The notes beneath the pieces were generated by a model that saw only the letters and a list, made by a program, of their open reading frames with translations, was not told the DNA's origin and searched no databases. This document shows, one piece after another, positions 13,201-25,039 of a stretch of DNA of 64,000 nt (positions are counted from its first letter, which is position 1; every line of letters begins with the position of its first letter). The translations under genes were made by a program, and so were the position numbers. The stretch is from Apostichopus japonicus (Eukaryota; Echinodermata; Holothuroidea; Aspidochirotida; Stichopodidae), in NCBI RefSeq assembly GCF_037975245.1, contig NC_092572.1:31531989-31595988 (forward strand). The letters run 5' to 3'.

Positions 13201-16200
13201 GCAAGCTGGTATTTTTTATTAAGGGTAACAGAAACATAACTGTCACTTTAGAATAATAAATATTGGAGTTTAACATATTTAAAATAAAGAAACCTGCTTA
13301 TTAGATAACTAACAACTAATTTCACTTTGCTGTAGACGATTCCTTTCATAAACGTAGCAGCTGTCGTGGACTGTCCGCGTTCATTTGTCTTTGAGAAGGT
13401 TGGAGAAGAAGATTGTTTTTTATTCTTTGGAGCTACTCAAGAAGATCAAAAAGATCCAGTAGATTTGATTGTCCAGTTCCAGGTTTGTGAACAATTATAG
13501 ATTCATCTTGGTTTTAAGTTATCACTTGACATCATTTATCAGGTACCTATGTGAATTCTTTGACTTTTCTTGGTAAAGATACTCATATACTTAATTATAA
13601 AACTATTGAATATGTTCTGCCTCAGTGCATACACATCAGTGAAAACAGCAGATATTTTCATTGAGTAAGCCATGCTATGATCTAGATGCATAAGGTTGGT
13701 GTTTAACTACACATATTGTTATCCCATTCCAATCCCATCGTGTTATGGGAATGGGATATTGCACCCTATCAACCATTTTGGTTCCTTGCTGGAAGCAAAG
13801 GAACCTATTCTGTCAGGTTGGTGTGTGTATGTATGTGTGTGTTTGGGTGTGTGGTTGGTTTGTGTGGCACTCTAGCTTTTAATATGATTTTACAAGATAG
13901 GTTACTTCTGCAGTTCTCATATTTTGCACTTGGCTTCCCCATGATTAGTACAAGAATTGTCTTGTTTTTAGTGGAGGTCATTTGTAGTCAGCAGAGAACA
14001 AAATGTGAAATCTCAAATTTCCAGAACCTGAACATCAGAGGAGGTTATGTATGCATGGTAGTATATCCATTTTTATTGTAAAAGTTTTAGAGAACTTGGA
14101 GTAGGTCACAGTTCATTTAAGGTCACCGGGGATTAAAATTGGAATCCTTCATTCTGGATCTTAAATCCTTGTAAGCACATTTTCTTTAGAGTTTACAGTG
14201 ATATTTCCTGTTTTACAGTTGACCTCTGGTGAACGCAAAGGACCCTCTGTACAGATTGATAGGATTCAACTTATGGGAAACTTCAGTTAAAAAAGTTTGC
14301 CTGACCTTATGTATCCTTTCAGTTGCACTCCAATTGTAAAACTTGGTTGAATTTGCACAAGTACAAGAGTCCAAAGGTGAAAGGTGTTTTGAGGTCAACA
14401 GAAGTCAAATTATGAAAATCTTTTGAATTCACAAGAGGTCAAAACTTGCCTACTTGTCTGCAGTGTTACATTAAATATTCTCAATTGTGGCAAGTAAGGA
14501 TTACTTATAAGCCCAATTATGGCTACTTGTTTACTTGTCAATATCGTAATACTCTGTTTCTAACCTCTTTCCAACAATTTTAATTGCAGGACGTTTCAGC
14601 ATCATCCCTCTCAGGCATTCCTGTGCCATCACAGTCAGCAGATGTCTCACACGCAAAGAAGAGACGCTTTAATGAATATACAACTGCAGTGAGGGTAAAG
14701 TTCAGTATATTTTTCATCTCAGAATATCTTCCAAAATATTGATAATTTCGACTGTAAAACTATATTCTTATCAAACAGAAAAGCGAACCTGCAAAGTATT
14801 TATGACAAGTGACATTGACAATGTTGGATGTTGGAGTTGCTCATGTTGAATTAAATTTATCAAAATTGTTATATTTGCATGAAATAAAAAATTGTTTCAT
14901 ATAAACAGGGTTGTACATGCACCATTTTCAAGAGGAATGTTGAATAATTTCAAGACCGACTTTTCTCTTTGTGGTATTGCCATGGTTAAGGATACATATA
15001 AATACATTGACTATAATTGGTTCAAGTAATGCAGCTGGAGGTCATTGATGCATGTCATCCACAGCATACCTGCATCACTTCACAAAAGTAACCTGTTGGT
15101 CCTTAACCATTGATGCGTTGAAATGCCTATACCTATAGTATGTCTACATAAGTTGCTTCCATTTTGGACTTTCATCTTCACTTATTTAAGAAACATTAAT
15201 TTGTGACTTGATTTGACTTGCAATAAAATCAAATGACTTGTGATAGACTTGACTTGATGAAATAAAATTTACCTGTTACTTGACTTCAATTGAGAAAGTT
15301 TGACTGGTGTAAAGTAGTCAGAAACAAGTGACGTGGATACAACGCTGAATCACCTCATCTAAAGTTAAAGACCATATTTAACATATATATTTATATTTTT
15401 CTTGTTTTCTAATATTAGGATGGAATGGAAGATACTGCAGCTAGCAGTTATGATAAATTAGTAGCTGCAAGACTATCTCAGTCACAGAAGAAGACTTGTG
15501 ATGAAAGTCTAGCTGCCAAACAACCCCTAGAAAACATTGATCTAGAAGTCAGAACAGAAAGTCTCAGGGTATTAATTTACATAAACAAGACTCTGTTGTC
15601 CTGGAAGTAGTCTTTTAAGAGCATATAACACAAATTGGTGCTTAACAGTTTCTCAATAATGGCCCTTAAGGCTTGCCTACTTTGAGGTTCAAGCTTCATG
15701 TTTTGCTTTCATATATTTCACCATGATTTATTTTTACTAAAATGCTTGCCATCTAGTACTGATGCTGTTTATGATACCTCAGTTTTATGAGGTATGTTCT
15801 TGCTGCAGTTAGATTTATGAGACTGAAATATTTCAATAGTGAGTGCAGTAACTTATAAAGATATTTGACAGCATACGACCAAACCCTTACCAAACCGTGC
15901 CATGATTTCTGAATGAGCTTTTACAAACTAGAGTGCGTCAATAAGATGATGACTGTGCGCCGCGCCTCCTGTAAACAATTTGTAATGTTCACAGCTGACA
16001 CACATGTTTGCAATTTGTGCAAAAGAAGGATACAACTGGCAACTGTTGGTTAACAAGTCAACTTTTGGAGATTGCATACAATAAATTATGCTAGATACTG
16101 AGCACAACGTTACACTTTTACAACCATTGTGCATAGATTTTAGTCTTTGGTCCAGCTTCAGTTTATTTGAGCAATATCAACTTAAGTCCGGTGTACTGCC

Positions 16201-18666
16201 TTGAATCAATATTTAATTTGCTATTCTGGTTATTGCCCTGTCCTACTACACAAGTTCTTTTGTTCTGCTGATTTCTATAATCACCTCTTCCCAAGTTCAC
16301 ACTCTTAACAAGAATAATCAACTTTCTTGTGCTATGACTTGCATCTAGCAATTCAATATGGAAGAAACAATGGGCTTAATTGTGGCTACTAACTTAGCTT
16401 GTTTGCAAGTAAGCAAGTCTCTCATTGGCAAACACCTTGAACTAATATTTATATTGTACTCTGACAAGAGTAAACTGCACAAGTATTTTCTCTCCTACTG
16501 TCTAATTTATACCATCTTGTACTAGAGCAAGAATGAAATATATGTTCCACTAACATGGTTAGTTTATTTCTTTACAAGTTCTGCAATATATCCTGCAACA
16601 AAGTTTCAGTTATTTGCTGCATTTTAAGATATATCTGCATTGTCTTGATATACAATAGGCTGTGTGATTTCTGTATGCTATGTCGGAGCAGCACCCGCTC
16701 ATATTTTAAAATCCTTCCTTTGCCTCTGCCCCTCCCATTAAAGTCCATGCCCCTACCACAAACAGAAGGGAGAAATTTGAAATTTCTAATTTTTTGTTAC
16801 CCAACCTTCCACTATTAGCTATTTATGAGGACTTAAATTATAGTCTAAGTATGCTTCTGACTGCACCATTTGACTTTTGTTATTTCATTTTTTGATTCCT
16901 TCCCAAAGTCAAAGTCCAAAAGCCTTGTAAACAACTCGCAAAGTAGAAGTTCGATGAACTCCATATAAAGCACAATGATGCATGTTATTGAGTAGAGGAG
17001 ACCTCTTGTTTTTTGGTTCAAATGCCATTTGAGGTCAACAGAGGTTAAAGTATAAAAAGTTGTGTAAGCTACTTAATTTCAGATAGTTAGTAGTAAAAAT
17101 ATTACAGCTGTATATAACTTGATCAACTACAGAATAGGTGAAAATTGTAGTTGGATGATTGTTGCCCCATAATGTGTAATACCTGCATTTAGCCAAAAAA
17201 ATTATTACAGAGTTTATATCAACTACAGAATAACTTGATCAACTACAGAATAGGTGAAAATTGTAGTTGGATGATTGTTGCCCCATAATGTGTACTACCT
17301 GCATTTAGCCAAAACAAATTATTACAGAGTTTACATTTCCCTCCGAAAGGTTACACATAGATTTCTCAAGGGTTGTTCTGTAAACCTGTGTTGAGGAAAG
17401 GGTAGAATTGCAGCATTCATATAAAATTCCATATGTTACATGGGCTAGGGAAATGTCTATTTCACACTTTGGGCTTCTTGATAATTTTACCTTAGTGGTC
17501 ACCATTTCTGAAATCTACTGTTAGGTCCCAGTTCTATATTTCAGAGAGACAAGACATTTATCACTCATAATATCTGACATCCTGGTGACAGACAACGTTA
17601 AGTCTTAAATTGCCAAAATGATATTAGGAGCAACAGTATGACAGATCTACTACCTGCTTACAAAATGACTCTTATATCATTATTTTAATTTTTGAGCACA
17701 ATATCTTCGACAAGTTGCATTCCTATATGTCACTAACTGTGACAGGATTTGACCTTTACTCTTTTAAGTGACAGAGTCTTTCCACTTATGACACTGCTGT
17801 TGTCAACTTTCAAAAGATAATTACTTTGCATTGTCAGGTTATCTGAAATCTTTTTTCTGTTCTTCTAGTGTTTTTCTCTAGGACACATTTTCCTAAGTTG
17901 CTCTATCAATCAGGTGATTCCATATATGAACCTATACTCCAGCACACAAAATAAGGGGACACAAGTCTTATTGTGCTTATTTTGAATATGCTGTATGCCA
18001 TTTGTGTGTGTGACGGATGGGGATGTGCACCAGTTGTAAATAGTTTAAACAAATTCCACACTACAAGCATATCTATACGTGCAAACTCCATCAGTGATCG
18101 CTTTGTCTGCAATCATGCAAGATAAAAAAAATGCGCCCAGAACGAGGAAATTGCAAACAGTTTTAAAACAAATCACATGAGCATTGTGCGTGGCACACTG
18201 CCATTGCTTGTAGTTATGTGCAAGGGCTACATGGTGCAATGTGCAACTAGGTCATGCATTGCGTATATATTGAGTGTGCTACACACTTCGGTTGGGTGGT
18301 GACTCACAACTTGTCACCCATTTTTGTTTCGTAATGTTTCGATTTGCTCGTTCTGGGTCTGCACGCGTGCAAAGGACTTTCAAATTTGTACTTGGGAGAG
18401 GCGGTACAGTATATATTATTTTCATCACATCTGAGAGACATCTAGCTAGTGACAACTTTTGGAGTTTTCCTTATTTATTCCGCAGTGTGGTCATGGATTT
18501 TTTTGCGAGTCTAGTCATTACCAGTGATTTTCCTGAACTAAGTCACGATATTATCTTAATGGGGGTGGGGGGGGGGGACGGATGAATTCACAAACTCCTT
18601 TGAGTGACTCCACTCTTGGAATTTAGTGACTTATGACCCGCTTGTTAAGTCGCAATATATATATAC

Positions 18667-18697
<31 letters not shown>

Positions 18698-18699
18698 CT

Positions 18700-18744
<45 letters not shown>

Positions 18745-19836
18745 ACGAAAATCCACGTTTACTCCAAAAGAAAATATTATTAGAGAAAACCAGAGAAATA
18801 AGATATGACTCATAATTGACAAATAAGGAGTAAGGTTATTTCTTGAACGTCGGATACCCCCTTCACTTAATTAGACAGGGTATTTCCAGGGCCGACAAGT
18901 TGAGCCGTGAGGACTTATTAAAATACAAGTCTAAAAGTCCCAACACACGCATTCCGTTCGTTACCAGTTACAACCCCCTCATCAAATCTTTCATTCGCTC
19001 CATCAAACAGGAATTTGCTGTATTTCAAGACGATCAGTCTGTAGGAGAATCGTTTAAGGTACCCCCCATGCTAGCATTTCGTCAACCCCCCAACCTTAAA
19101 TTTCTTCTCACTTCCTCCAGACTCCCCCGCTCAGTTTCCACCTCCGCAGGCAATTTTCCTTGCGGTAAACCTAGATGCCAAATATGCCCCCATATTACCC
19201 CAGGTACCGTGGTCAAGATTCCCAATGTTGACTTTAGTCTTAGACCCCCTTCCCTCTCTTGTGATTCTATTAATGTTATTTACATTTTCTATTGTGTACT
19301 TTGCAAAGAGGGCAATTATGTAGGTGAAACAGGCTCCCGATTCCGCTTACGTTTTAATAATCACAAAAAATCTATTCGTGATAATTTTGCAGGATTCCCA
19401 GTGTCCGAACATTTCAATCTTCATGGTCATTCTCTAAAAAACCTAAAATGTATTTTAATTGCCTCGAACTTCAAATCAACTACTGAACGTAAACGTAAAG
19501 AAATCGATTGGATCTTTCGTATTAAGTCTCACATCACCGGCCTCAACAAAGACTTGGGACCCCTTAACAACTACCAGTTCTACAAGCATATGTAATCCGT
19601 TCTTTGCTCCTTAATCCGCTTCCTGTATAGTCATGGTTTATTTGGTTTTAATTCCATCATTGCAACTTACACTTATCTAGCGTCATACTTTCATTGTGTC
19701 ACATTTTGTACTTCTCATTCGACTGCCAAGTATTGCTGACGAAGGTCCCAGGGGGACCGAAAATTCCAATATATTTTCTAAAACTTACTCCTTATTTGTC
19801 AATTATGAGTCATATCTTATTTCTCTGGTTTTCTCT

Positions 19837-19876
<40 letters not shown>

Positions 19877-20302
19877 GTGTCAGTTATCGTATACTTTGTA
19901 AGTGAAAAATTATTGGAACATGATTGAGGTAACTTTTACTTCACTCTGTAATCAATGCATCAAGAATTATTAAATACTTAGACAGTGGACCCGATAGAAA
20001 ACTGATATAGTTTGTGTATGTTCTACTCAGATAACACTCAATATACATAAACTCTGATCATATTACAGGATCTCTCGGAGGAAATTCAAAATGAATGGAA
20101 AGCTGTAGGTAGAAAGCTTGGACTAGATGACTCAAAGCTTTATAACCTTGAGAGAGATTATACCAACCAGGGACACAAGGAAACTGTTTATCAGATGTTG
20201 GTGACTTGGAAAAAGATAAATGGAAGTCAAGCCACATACAGAGTACTGGGAGAGGCTTTGAAAGCAGCTGGACGCACAGACTTGCAAGAGAAGCTGTATT
20301 AG
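2477..20302 (+). CDS. NACHT-ZU5-UPA-Death domain protein (spliced gene; 5' end missing)
   Basis: Twelve coding exons join with canonical AG/GT borders and keep phase throughout: 2477-4215, 4506-4708, 5155-5231, 7687-7748, 7939-7999, 9064-9387, 9993-10216, 12076-12201, 13336-13482, 14590-14694, 15419-15568, 20069-20302 (TAG stop). They give about 1,149 residues. The first exon begins in mid-codon, so at least one upstream exon is missing. Order: NACHT NTPase (about 80-460 with its helical extension), linker, ZU5 (about 715-850), UPA (about 850-945), low-complexity linker, Death domain (about 1073-1149). NACHT proteins are ATP-driven signalling switches. ZU5-UPA pairs occur in PIDD1, UNC5 and ankyrins, and in the FIIND of NLRP1. 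Death domains recruit partners by homotypic contacts. I infer a cytosolic innate-immune or cell-death sensor. No LRR was found; the N-terminal domain is unknown. Confidence 0.85.
4506..4708 (+). CDS. Exon 2 of the NACHT gene (helical linker)
   Basis: Acceptor TTTTTTAG, donor GTAAGT. In phase with the NACHT exon. It encodes a charged, helix-prone stretch (VWLGIVETLEAIEIDRWD) that probably belongs to the helical region after NACHT. There are no leucine-rich repeat motifs. Confidence 0.8.
5155..5231 (+). CDS. Exon 3 of the NACHT gene
   Basis: Acceptor TTTAATCCTAG, donor CAG/GTACAA. The short exon completes a split codon on each side and encodes a segment including LLFPSPPKDVTDDK. No recognised domain. 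Confidence 0.75.
5825..7330. other. Unclassified insertion-like block in the NACHT gene intron
   Basis: This part of the intron differs from its surroundings: it holds a GC-rich, CpG-containing start (GAACCGCGGATGGCGGG) and many CpG sites around 6900-7270. Long stretches rich in ACAATAC-like words lie between. Read on the minus strand there is an AATAAAAG signal near 5970, as expected of an LTR. I could not find matching ends or a target duplication. The frame of 130 codons at 6879-7271 (-) has no recognisable domain. Confidence 0.3.
7687..7748 (+). CDS. Exon 4 of the NACHT gene
   Basis: Acceptor CTCTTTGCAG, donor CCG/GTGAGA. It encodes 21 residues (VEWTIGANVIHTL and on), in phase with both neighbours. 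No recognised domain. Confidence 0.7.
7939..7999 (+). CDS. Exon 5 of the NACHT gene
   Basis: Acceptor TTCATCCAG, donor AAAG/GTGTGT. It encodes a short Thr/Asn-rich linker leading into ZU5. Phase is kept. Confidence 0.7.
9064..9387 (+). CDS. ZU5 domain exon
   Basis: It encodes the typical ZU5 opening GGILEIPGTGVRLEIPSGAI, then a central strand ending VVVELLPDNL and the conserved LTLPHC. ZU5 is a beta-sandwich that pairs with UPA. Acceptor CATCAAAAG is pyrimidine-poor but keeps phase; donor AAAG/GTACTT. Confidence 0.88.
9993..10216 (+). CDS. ZU5/UPA junction exon with Ser-Phe-Ser motif
   Basis: Acceptor TTTTGATTCAG, donor CCG/GTGAGT. The strand WVESFSWETC (codons for Ser-Phe-Ser at 10070-10078) closes ZU5; UPA begins at about IQVYAAGN. 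In PIDD1 the equivalent strand carries the His-Phe/Ser autoproteolysis site, and NLRP1 and CARD8 cleave at Phe/Ser in their FIIND. Whether this protein cleaves is inference. Confidence 0.85.
11708..11892. repeat. Small inverted-repeat element in intron
   Basis: The two ends are imperfect inverted repeats of about 28 bp: TTAATCCTGTGAGTAACGCA on the left, GCGTTACTCACATGATTAA on the right. The right half (11840-11886) recurs in reverse complement near 59751-59795, so this is a dispersed repeat family. No coding content. Confidence 0.6.
12076..12201 (+). CDS. UPA domain exon
   Basis: Acceptor TTTTCCATCAAG, donor AAG/GTAATG. A whole-codon exon of 42 residues, alternating beta-like hydrophobics (LPLKIIFKEV, then MSWKYTG), as expected in the middle of UPA. 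Confidence 0.8.
13336..13482 (+). CDS. UPA domain exon, C-terminal part
   Basis: Acceptor TTTGCTGTAG, donor CAG/GTTTGT. It encodes 49 residues (INVAAVVDCPRSFVFEKVG, then an acidic turn, then DLIVQFQ) with the beta-strand pattern of the end of UPA. Confidence 0.8.
14590..14694 (+). CDS. Linker exon before the Death domain
   Basis: Acceptor TTTTAATTGCAG, donor AGG/GTAAAG. It encodes 35 residues, Ser-rich, with a short basic patch AKKRRF that could act as a nuclear localisation signal. In phase. Confidence 0.75.
15419..15568 (+). CDS. Linker exon before the Death domain
   Basis: Acceptor TTCTAATATTAG, donor AGG/GTATTA. Fifty polar residues without a recognised domain; in phase with the Death domain exon 4.5 kb downstream. 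The intron after it carries the Penelope-like insertion. Confidence 0.75.
17116..17330. repeat. Tandem duplication, two units of about 100 bp in intron
   Basis: The sequence starting AACTTGATCAACTACAGAAT at 17116 is repeated at 17232 (offset 116) and runs almost without change to TTTAGCCAAAA. Few differences are seen, so it is a young local duplication. Confidence 0.9.
18653..18742. repeat. (TA)n microsatellite
   Basis: A run of TA with a few interruptions (ATATACATAT, ATACTTATA) lies just upstream of the Penelope-like insertion. A purer TA run (19841-19874) abuts its other end. Confidence 0.95.
18775..19843 (+). mobile_element. Penelope-like element fragment bounded by 60-bp perfect inverted repeats
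   Basis: 18775-18834 and 19784-19843 are exact reverse complements over 60 bp. Between them lies the C-terminal part of a Penelope-like protein. TA microsatellites flank both sides. Inverted pseudo-LTR copies around 5'-truncated Penelope elements are known for the group, and the structure fits. The element lies in the last coding intron of the NACHT gene, in the same orientation. Confidence 0.85.
18834..19595 (+). pseudogene. Penelope-like protein, C-terminal part with GIY-YIG domain
   Basis: An open frame of about 250 codons ends at TAA 19593-19595. It shows the post-RT linker (FRQPPNLKFLLTSSRLP), the Cys motif CGKPRCQICPH and the nuclease signature YIFYCVLC...NYVGETGSRFRLRFNNH. The first ATG-like start is not meaningful, because the frame emerges from the left inverted repeat: the reverse transcriptase domain is gone. 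The remaining frame has no stop or frameshift, so the insertion is fairly young. Function: endonuclease of the retrotransposon; not expected to act without RT. Confidence 0.85.
20069..20302 (+). CDS. Death domain exon with stop codon
   Basis: Acceptor CATATTACAG. It encodes 77 residues with the six-helix Death pattern: WKAVGRKLGL, then LYNLERDY, then YQMLVTWKK, then YRVLGEALKAAGRTDLQEKL. The stop TAG lies at 20300-20302, followed four bases later by a donor (GTAAGT), so the 3' UTR is spliced. Confidence 0.92.
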   Translation, partial: DLSEEIQNEWKAVGRKLGLDDSKLYNLERDYTNQGHKETVYQMLVTWKKINGSQATYRVLGEALKAAGRTDLQEKLY

Positions 20303-21046
20303 CAAGGTAAGTATTTAATTTAATTATATAAATACCTCAAAGGAACTTAGAAATTAATTACATAACTGTTTCATACATTATTACTTCTTGTTACAGATAC
20401 AACATATACAGTAAATTTGATTTCCTTCTGCAAAATTAAACAGCAAATAAACTGTTTAGTATCTCAATTTCACAACTTTACCATTATATGGAGTGGACAT
20501 ATGGAATCAAATTTCATTGTTCCAGGTAATCTAACCATACATCTTTTCACTGTAAACTTACAAAGCTGCTGCCTATGTAAGACACCTAGTATCATCCTCA
20601 ACTACAAAAATATCACTCATTGTTGTGACTATCTTGTATTTGTCATCTCTGTGTAGGATTTACTTTTTTTGTTTAAATTTCAGTGCCGGAAAGCTTTCTT
20701 TATGGGTGTTTATTTTGTGAACAAAAAATATCTGTATTAAGAAGTTTTTGGGCCATTTGCATATAGAACCTTTTGAACATCAAATTTCATTTTACTAAAC
20801 TCTTTTCTTCCTTTTTCAGCCACTATCCAAAATGATAACTGGTGATTGTTGAGATCCAGGCAAGTGCTTTGCCAACTAACATAAGTAGAAATCTCCAGCC
20901 AAACTGTTCTGTTTGTCAGAAGGTTCTCCAGTTTTCCTCTTTTCTTTGAGGAACGAATGTGAAAGTGACTTTCAGTTAGGCAATGTGCAGTGTTCTTAAC
21001 AACACGTTGACAGATTCTTGTGGAATGGAAAGTATGTTATGTAGAA
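20303..21046 (+). other. Spliced 3' UTR of the NACHT gene
   Basis: After the stop the exon ends at 20306 before GTAAGT. The next strong acceptor (TTCCTTTTTCAG) gives an exon 20820-21046, followed by GTAAGT. Further possible UTR exons start near 22923 (TTTTTCTACAG) and 24321 (TTCATATACAG). No poly(A) site is assigned. Confidence 0.45.
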
Positions 21047-24000
21047 GTAAGTATATTTCAAACATTGTAACTGTACATAATAACTAATATATGAAGCTAT
21101 ATGTGAGCTGATCATTGCTCCCTTCAATTGATATGAACATAAAAATTATATTTGAATGAACTATATCAATTAAGAAACACGCAAAACTCAGAATTCTCTT
21201 AAAGCAATTAAATTAATTTATAGTTGCAGATTTTTTTAATTCCTACTTGGATTTTTGTTAATTTCAGCTTTTAAACTAATATTAATAACATACATCAATT
21301 TAGAATAAGAGACTTGCATTTATAATCAACTACCATCTTAGCCAAAGCTATAAGTGCGCTTACCTATTCTAATGTTAACAGAATATCATTTCATAGTTGA
21401 CAGTATGACTGAATGGTATGACAGTATGAACGTCAGCATCTCATATGGTATGTTATCTATTCATAGATTTGTCAGATATCCAGAACTATAATATTTCCCT
21501 AATTTACTTGAGTGAATTCCTTGCATGATATAATGAATGTGGTAATGTCACTTTGGTTACATATGTAAACAGCTGTCATAATATCTGTAGTACTATTTAC
21601 TGCACTTCATGAAAACATTGTGCAGTAATTGAGTCACTAGTAATATCCGAGACCAAAAATCCAAAAAGAAGTATCATATGAAATGTATGTTTTTTTGGCA
21701 GATACTGTTTTTGGCTCTTTGCCGAAATCAAAAGAACCTTTGTAGTTAGGTCGGCCTGTGTGTATGGATGTGTGTGACTCTTTAGTTTGTATGCATGGTA
21801 ACTTCACAAGGGAGTGATTGATCAATGCCACACTTGATGGGTGGGTGGTCCACAATGAGTTGATTAATCCTATTGATTTTGTTGCTCATATCATGAATAT
21901 TAATGAGGTCATAGGATGAAACAGCAAAGTATTCAAATTGTAATAACTTGACAATCATTAGTCACAGTTTCTCCAAGTTCAAACATGAGTATGTTATTGG
22001 TAGGTTGCCTACAAATGGCAAAGTGGGTTCCAATATGATAACTGTATTTTTGAGGAGGTGTGGCTTAACAATATTACGGTTACAAGTGTGTATGATTAAT
22101 AACTTCACAAGGCAATTATTGACCATTACAATTTTTAGTGAGTAGGTGAACCTAATTGTTTTCTGTGCTCATGACATGACTAATGATGAGTACAGGATGA
22201 GGGATTATTTATCAAATCGCAGTTACTTATGTGGAAATCATATGTTTGGTCTTCAAAATTGGATCAGTGATATTTGTAGGTAGCAGACACATGCTGATAT
22301 GTGCTAATACAATGCATGGTTCATTCATATTTTTAAAGAGCCCTGGCTAGCATTATTTTGGTAACAACAATTTGTGCATATAACTTCAGGGGATCCTTCA
22401 TGATTACATACTTGGAGTGTTTCCTGTTAATCAATGAGCAGCAGCAAGGAACCACCATGGAATGTTTACGTTCTGGTTCTAGATATGCACTCAACCAAGT
22501 AAATGAAGCCTGCTGTGTTCTTATTTATATTTCTCTGATTCCCAACATGTATATTGACCCCCCCCCCCTAGTGACTTGTTACTGAGAATGACACAGTAGC
22601 CCATCAAGACACTGAACTGGTACCAATTCATTTCTGTACTAAGAAATAAGATAACAAGACAGAAATGCAATACATAGGACTAAAGTAACTATGAAAGCAA
22701 TATTTCAAGTTGATATACTTTAGTTGATATACAAATTTTCTGCATCTTTAGGTTCATACTACATTCTTGTAGCTCTTTGTATCGCCAGAATATGACATTT
22801 GTGAGGTATTTTTTGTGTAAATACAGGCTGCTTACAGCTGAGTTTATGACGATGAAATTGAAATTTAGCTAGAATCTTCCTTTTTTTCTTTTTATACAAT
22901 ATTTAACTCCCTTTTTCTACAGAGGAAATATACCGTTTCTATCTAAAAGTGGAAATATTCAGAAAATATATCAGATTTCAAGGGATAAACCTCTAAGAAG
23001 ATTTTAACGAGGAGAGCTTTGGAAGAATATTTGACATCGCAGTGTTACCGCCACTCCAGGGAAGAATCAAGGGCTCATCCAGTCAAAGTAGGTTACAATC
23101 AGTCAAGTGAATTAATCAGCCATATCTTGATTGAAGGACAACACATTGAAATGATTTTTTGCAATTAACCAAATATGTAACAGTGGAGCATTTTTGTAAT
23201 TTTCATATAGGTTTTACATTGTTTGTGACCTCAATTTCAATTTAAATGTGGGAAAAGTTTATAACTTTGTTTTCCCTTGGACTTATTTTGCAACCTTTTT
23301 TATTTACTTTGTATTAAGTTAGCAGGCTGGATTTGATTGGTGTTTTGATACCAGTTAGTATATATCTGAAATCAGTCTCAAGTCAGATAGTCAGAAATAG
23401 CAAGTAAGCAGTAAAACTTGATTGATTGGGTGTGAAGGAATGTGACCCAGGTTGACTTTCTGGTAGATTAAACGTTTATGGAAAAGTGATATCATTATGG
23501 AAATACAGATAAACTGGAATAAGGGTAGGCAAAACAGATAGTAACTTTTGTTTGACAGATAAATAAGCACAACCTGGAAAAGTAAACAGGAGACCATGCC
23601 CTTGAAAGCTTATACAGGTTGGCTATCCCAGACCTGGCACCACCCTCCACAGAGAACAGCCATCCAAACTAGAGCCCACCTAGTGACTGTTGTCTCCACA
23701 GAGGGGTTAAACTCGAAAAACTCCAGCCACCAAAGACCCTAAACTAGTGGACCTCCCTGGATTGTATTGAGCATCTTTTTTATATCAGACAGTCTGCAAT
23801 GACAAAATCAGTATATCATTATAAAGTTAAGAATCAGGATATAGAAACAGAATTAGTAATCTGTATCTACGTGACAGGTCATTTGCTGAACTAACATCCT
23901 TTTCCAGGGCAGTTCGATAATTAAGTTGGAAATCCATCATTGGAATGATGGAGTCATACTTTCTGTTCTTTGTTCCAATATTAATACAATAGTGGAAATG

Positions 24001-24954
24001 GTTTAATATAATTGAAATTGGTTGCAATAGCTGTACTACATAACCAACCTCAGATAAGCAAAGATCGTTTTCTTTGCAGCGAAGCTCTGATGATGGACTA
24101 ACCGTGATCATTGTTATTATAAATTTGTAGTTTAATCTTACAAATTCTTAGCCTATCTTAATAAATGTTGTACAATTTACTAGATGTATAATTCAACATA
24201 GAAATGAATAATCACTAAATGGAAACTTGAACCAAACTGACAAAAAACTGTGAAATTAATCGATTTGAAATAAATGATTTTGTTATAAACTGTTTTTTTT
24301 TTGCTTTTTCATATACAGCTTTGAATTCGATACAATCAGGAGAGCTACATGTCAACTTGAAGGCCAGACCATGCAACAGACCTATAATTTCTAAAGTTTT
24401 GCACCAAGAATGCTCTTTTAGGGATTGAGACAGTTATGACATCAGAACTGTTAGTCATGAACTCGGTGATCTATCACAGTACTGAAAATTAACATAATAC
24501 CCAAATCTGTTGTAACTTTCAGGTCAATAGACAATGTGTGTATATACGGTTCACTTAAAGCTATCTTATACAAGCTATAAAGAAGAAGCAAAATAGTGTA
24601 GCAAAGGTAAAGACTTTGAATCTAAAGGAAAGAACTTCAAGTGGCCATCTTGTAACCAATTTATTTATGCCTGAGATTTTATCCAAGGGGCACAATGTGA
24701 AGTAACTGGGCTGCGGGCACCAACTTTATTACAACATCTGTGGCAATGAGTACTGCTATTATGAAGAACCAGTTTCTGCTATATTGATAGAAAGTTATTG
24801 TCAGGAAAACCCATCTACATAAAGCTGCAATCTGAATAGGGGATAAAGGGATGCTGGTATGACCACAGGGCAACTCCCCAGGCTCTCATCTGAAGGAGAT
24901 ATCATGAAGTTTGACATCAGACCAGTCTAAAGAACTACTCTAACTGCAAGCTGC
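21047..24954. other. No supported gene
   Basis: Only short frames without recognisable domains occur. Two sites (near 22923 and 24321) have good acceptor sequences and may be downstream untranslated exons of the NACHT gene. A poly-C run lies at about 22559-22568. Confidence 0.5.
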
Positions 24955-25039
24955 ACAGGGGTACGTGCCCCCCACTTTTCCTCAGGTTAAAAATGTGCCC
25001 TTTTTCTACATAAAATTGTACTCTTGATCACCTTATTAG

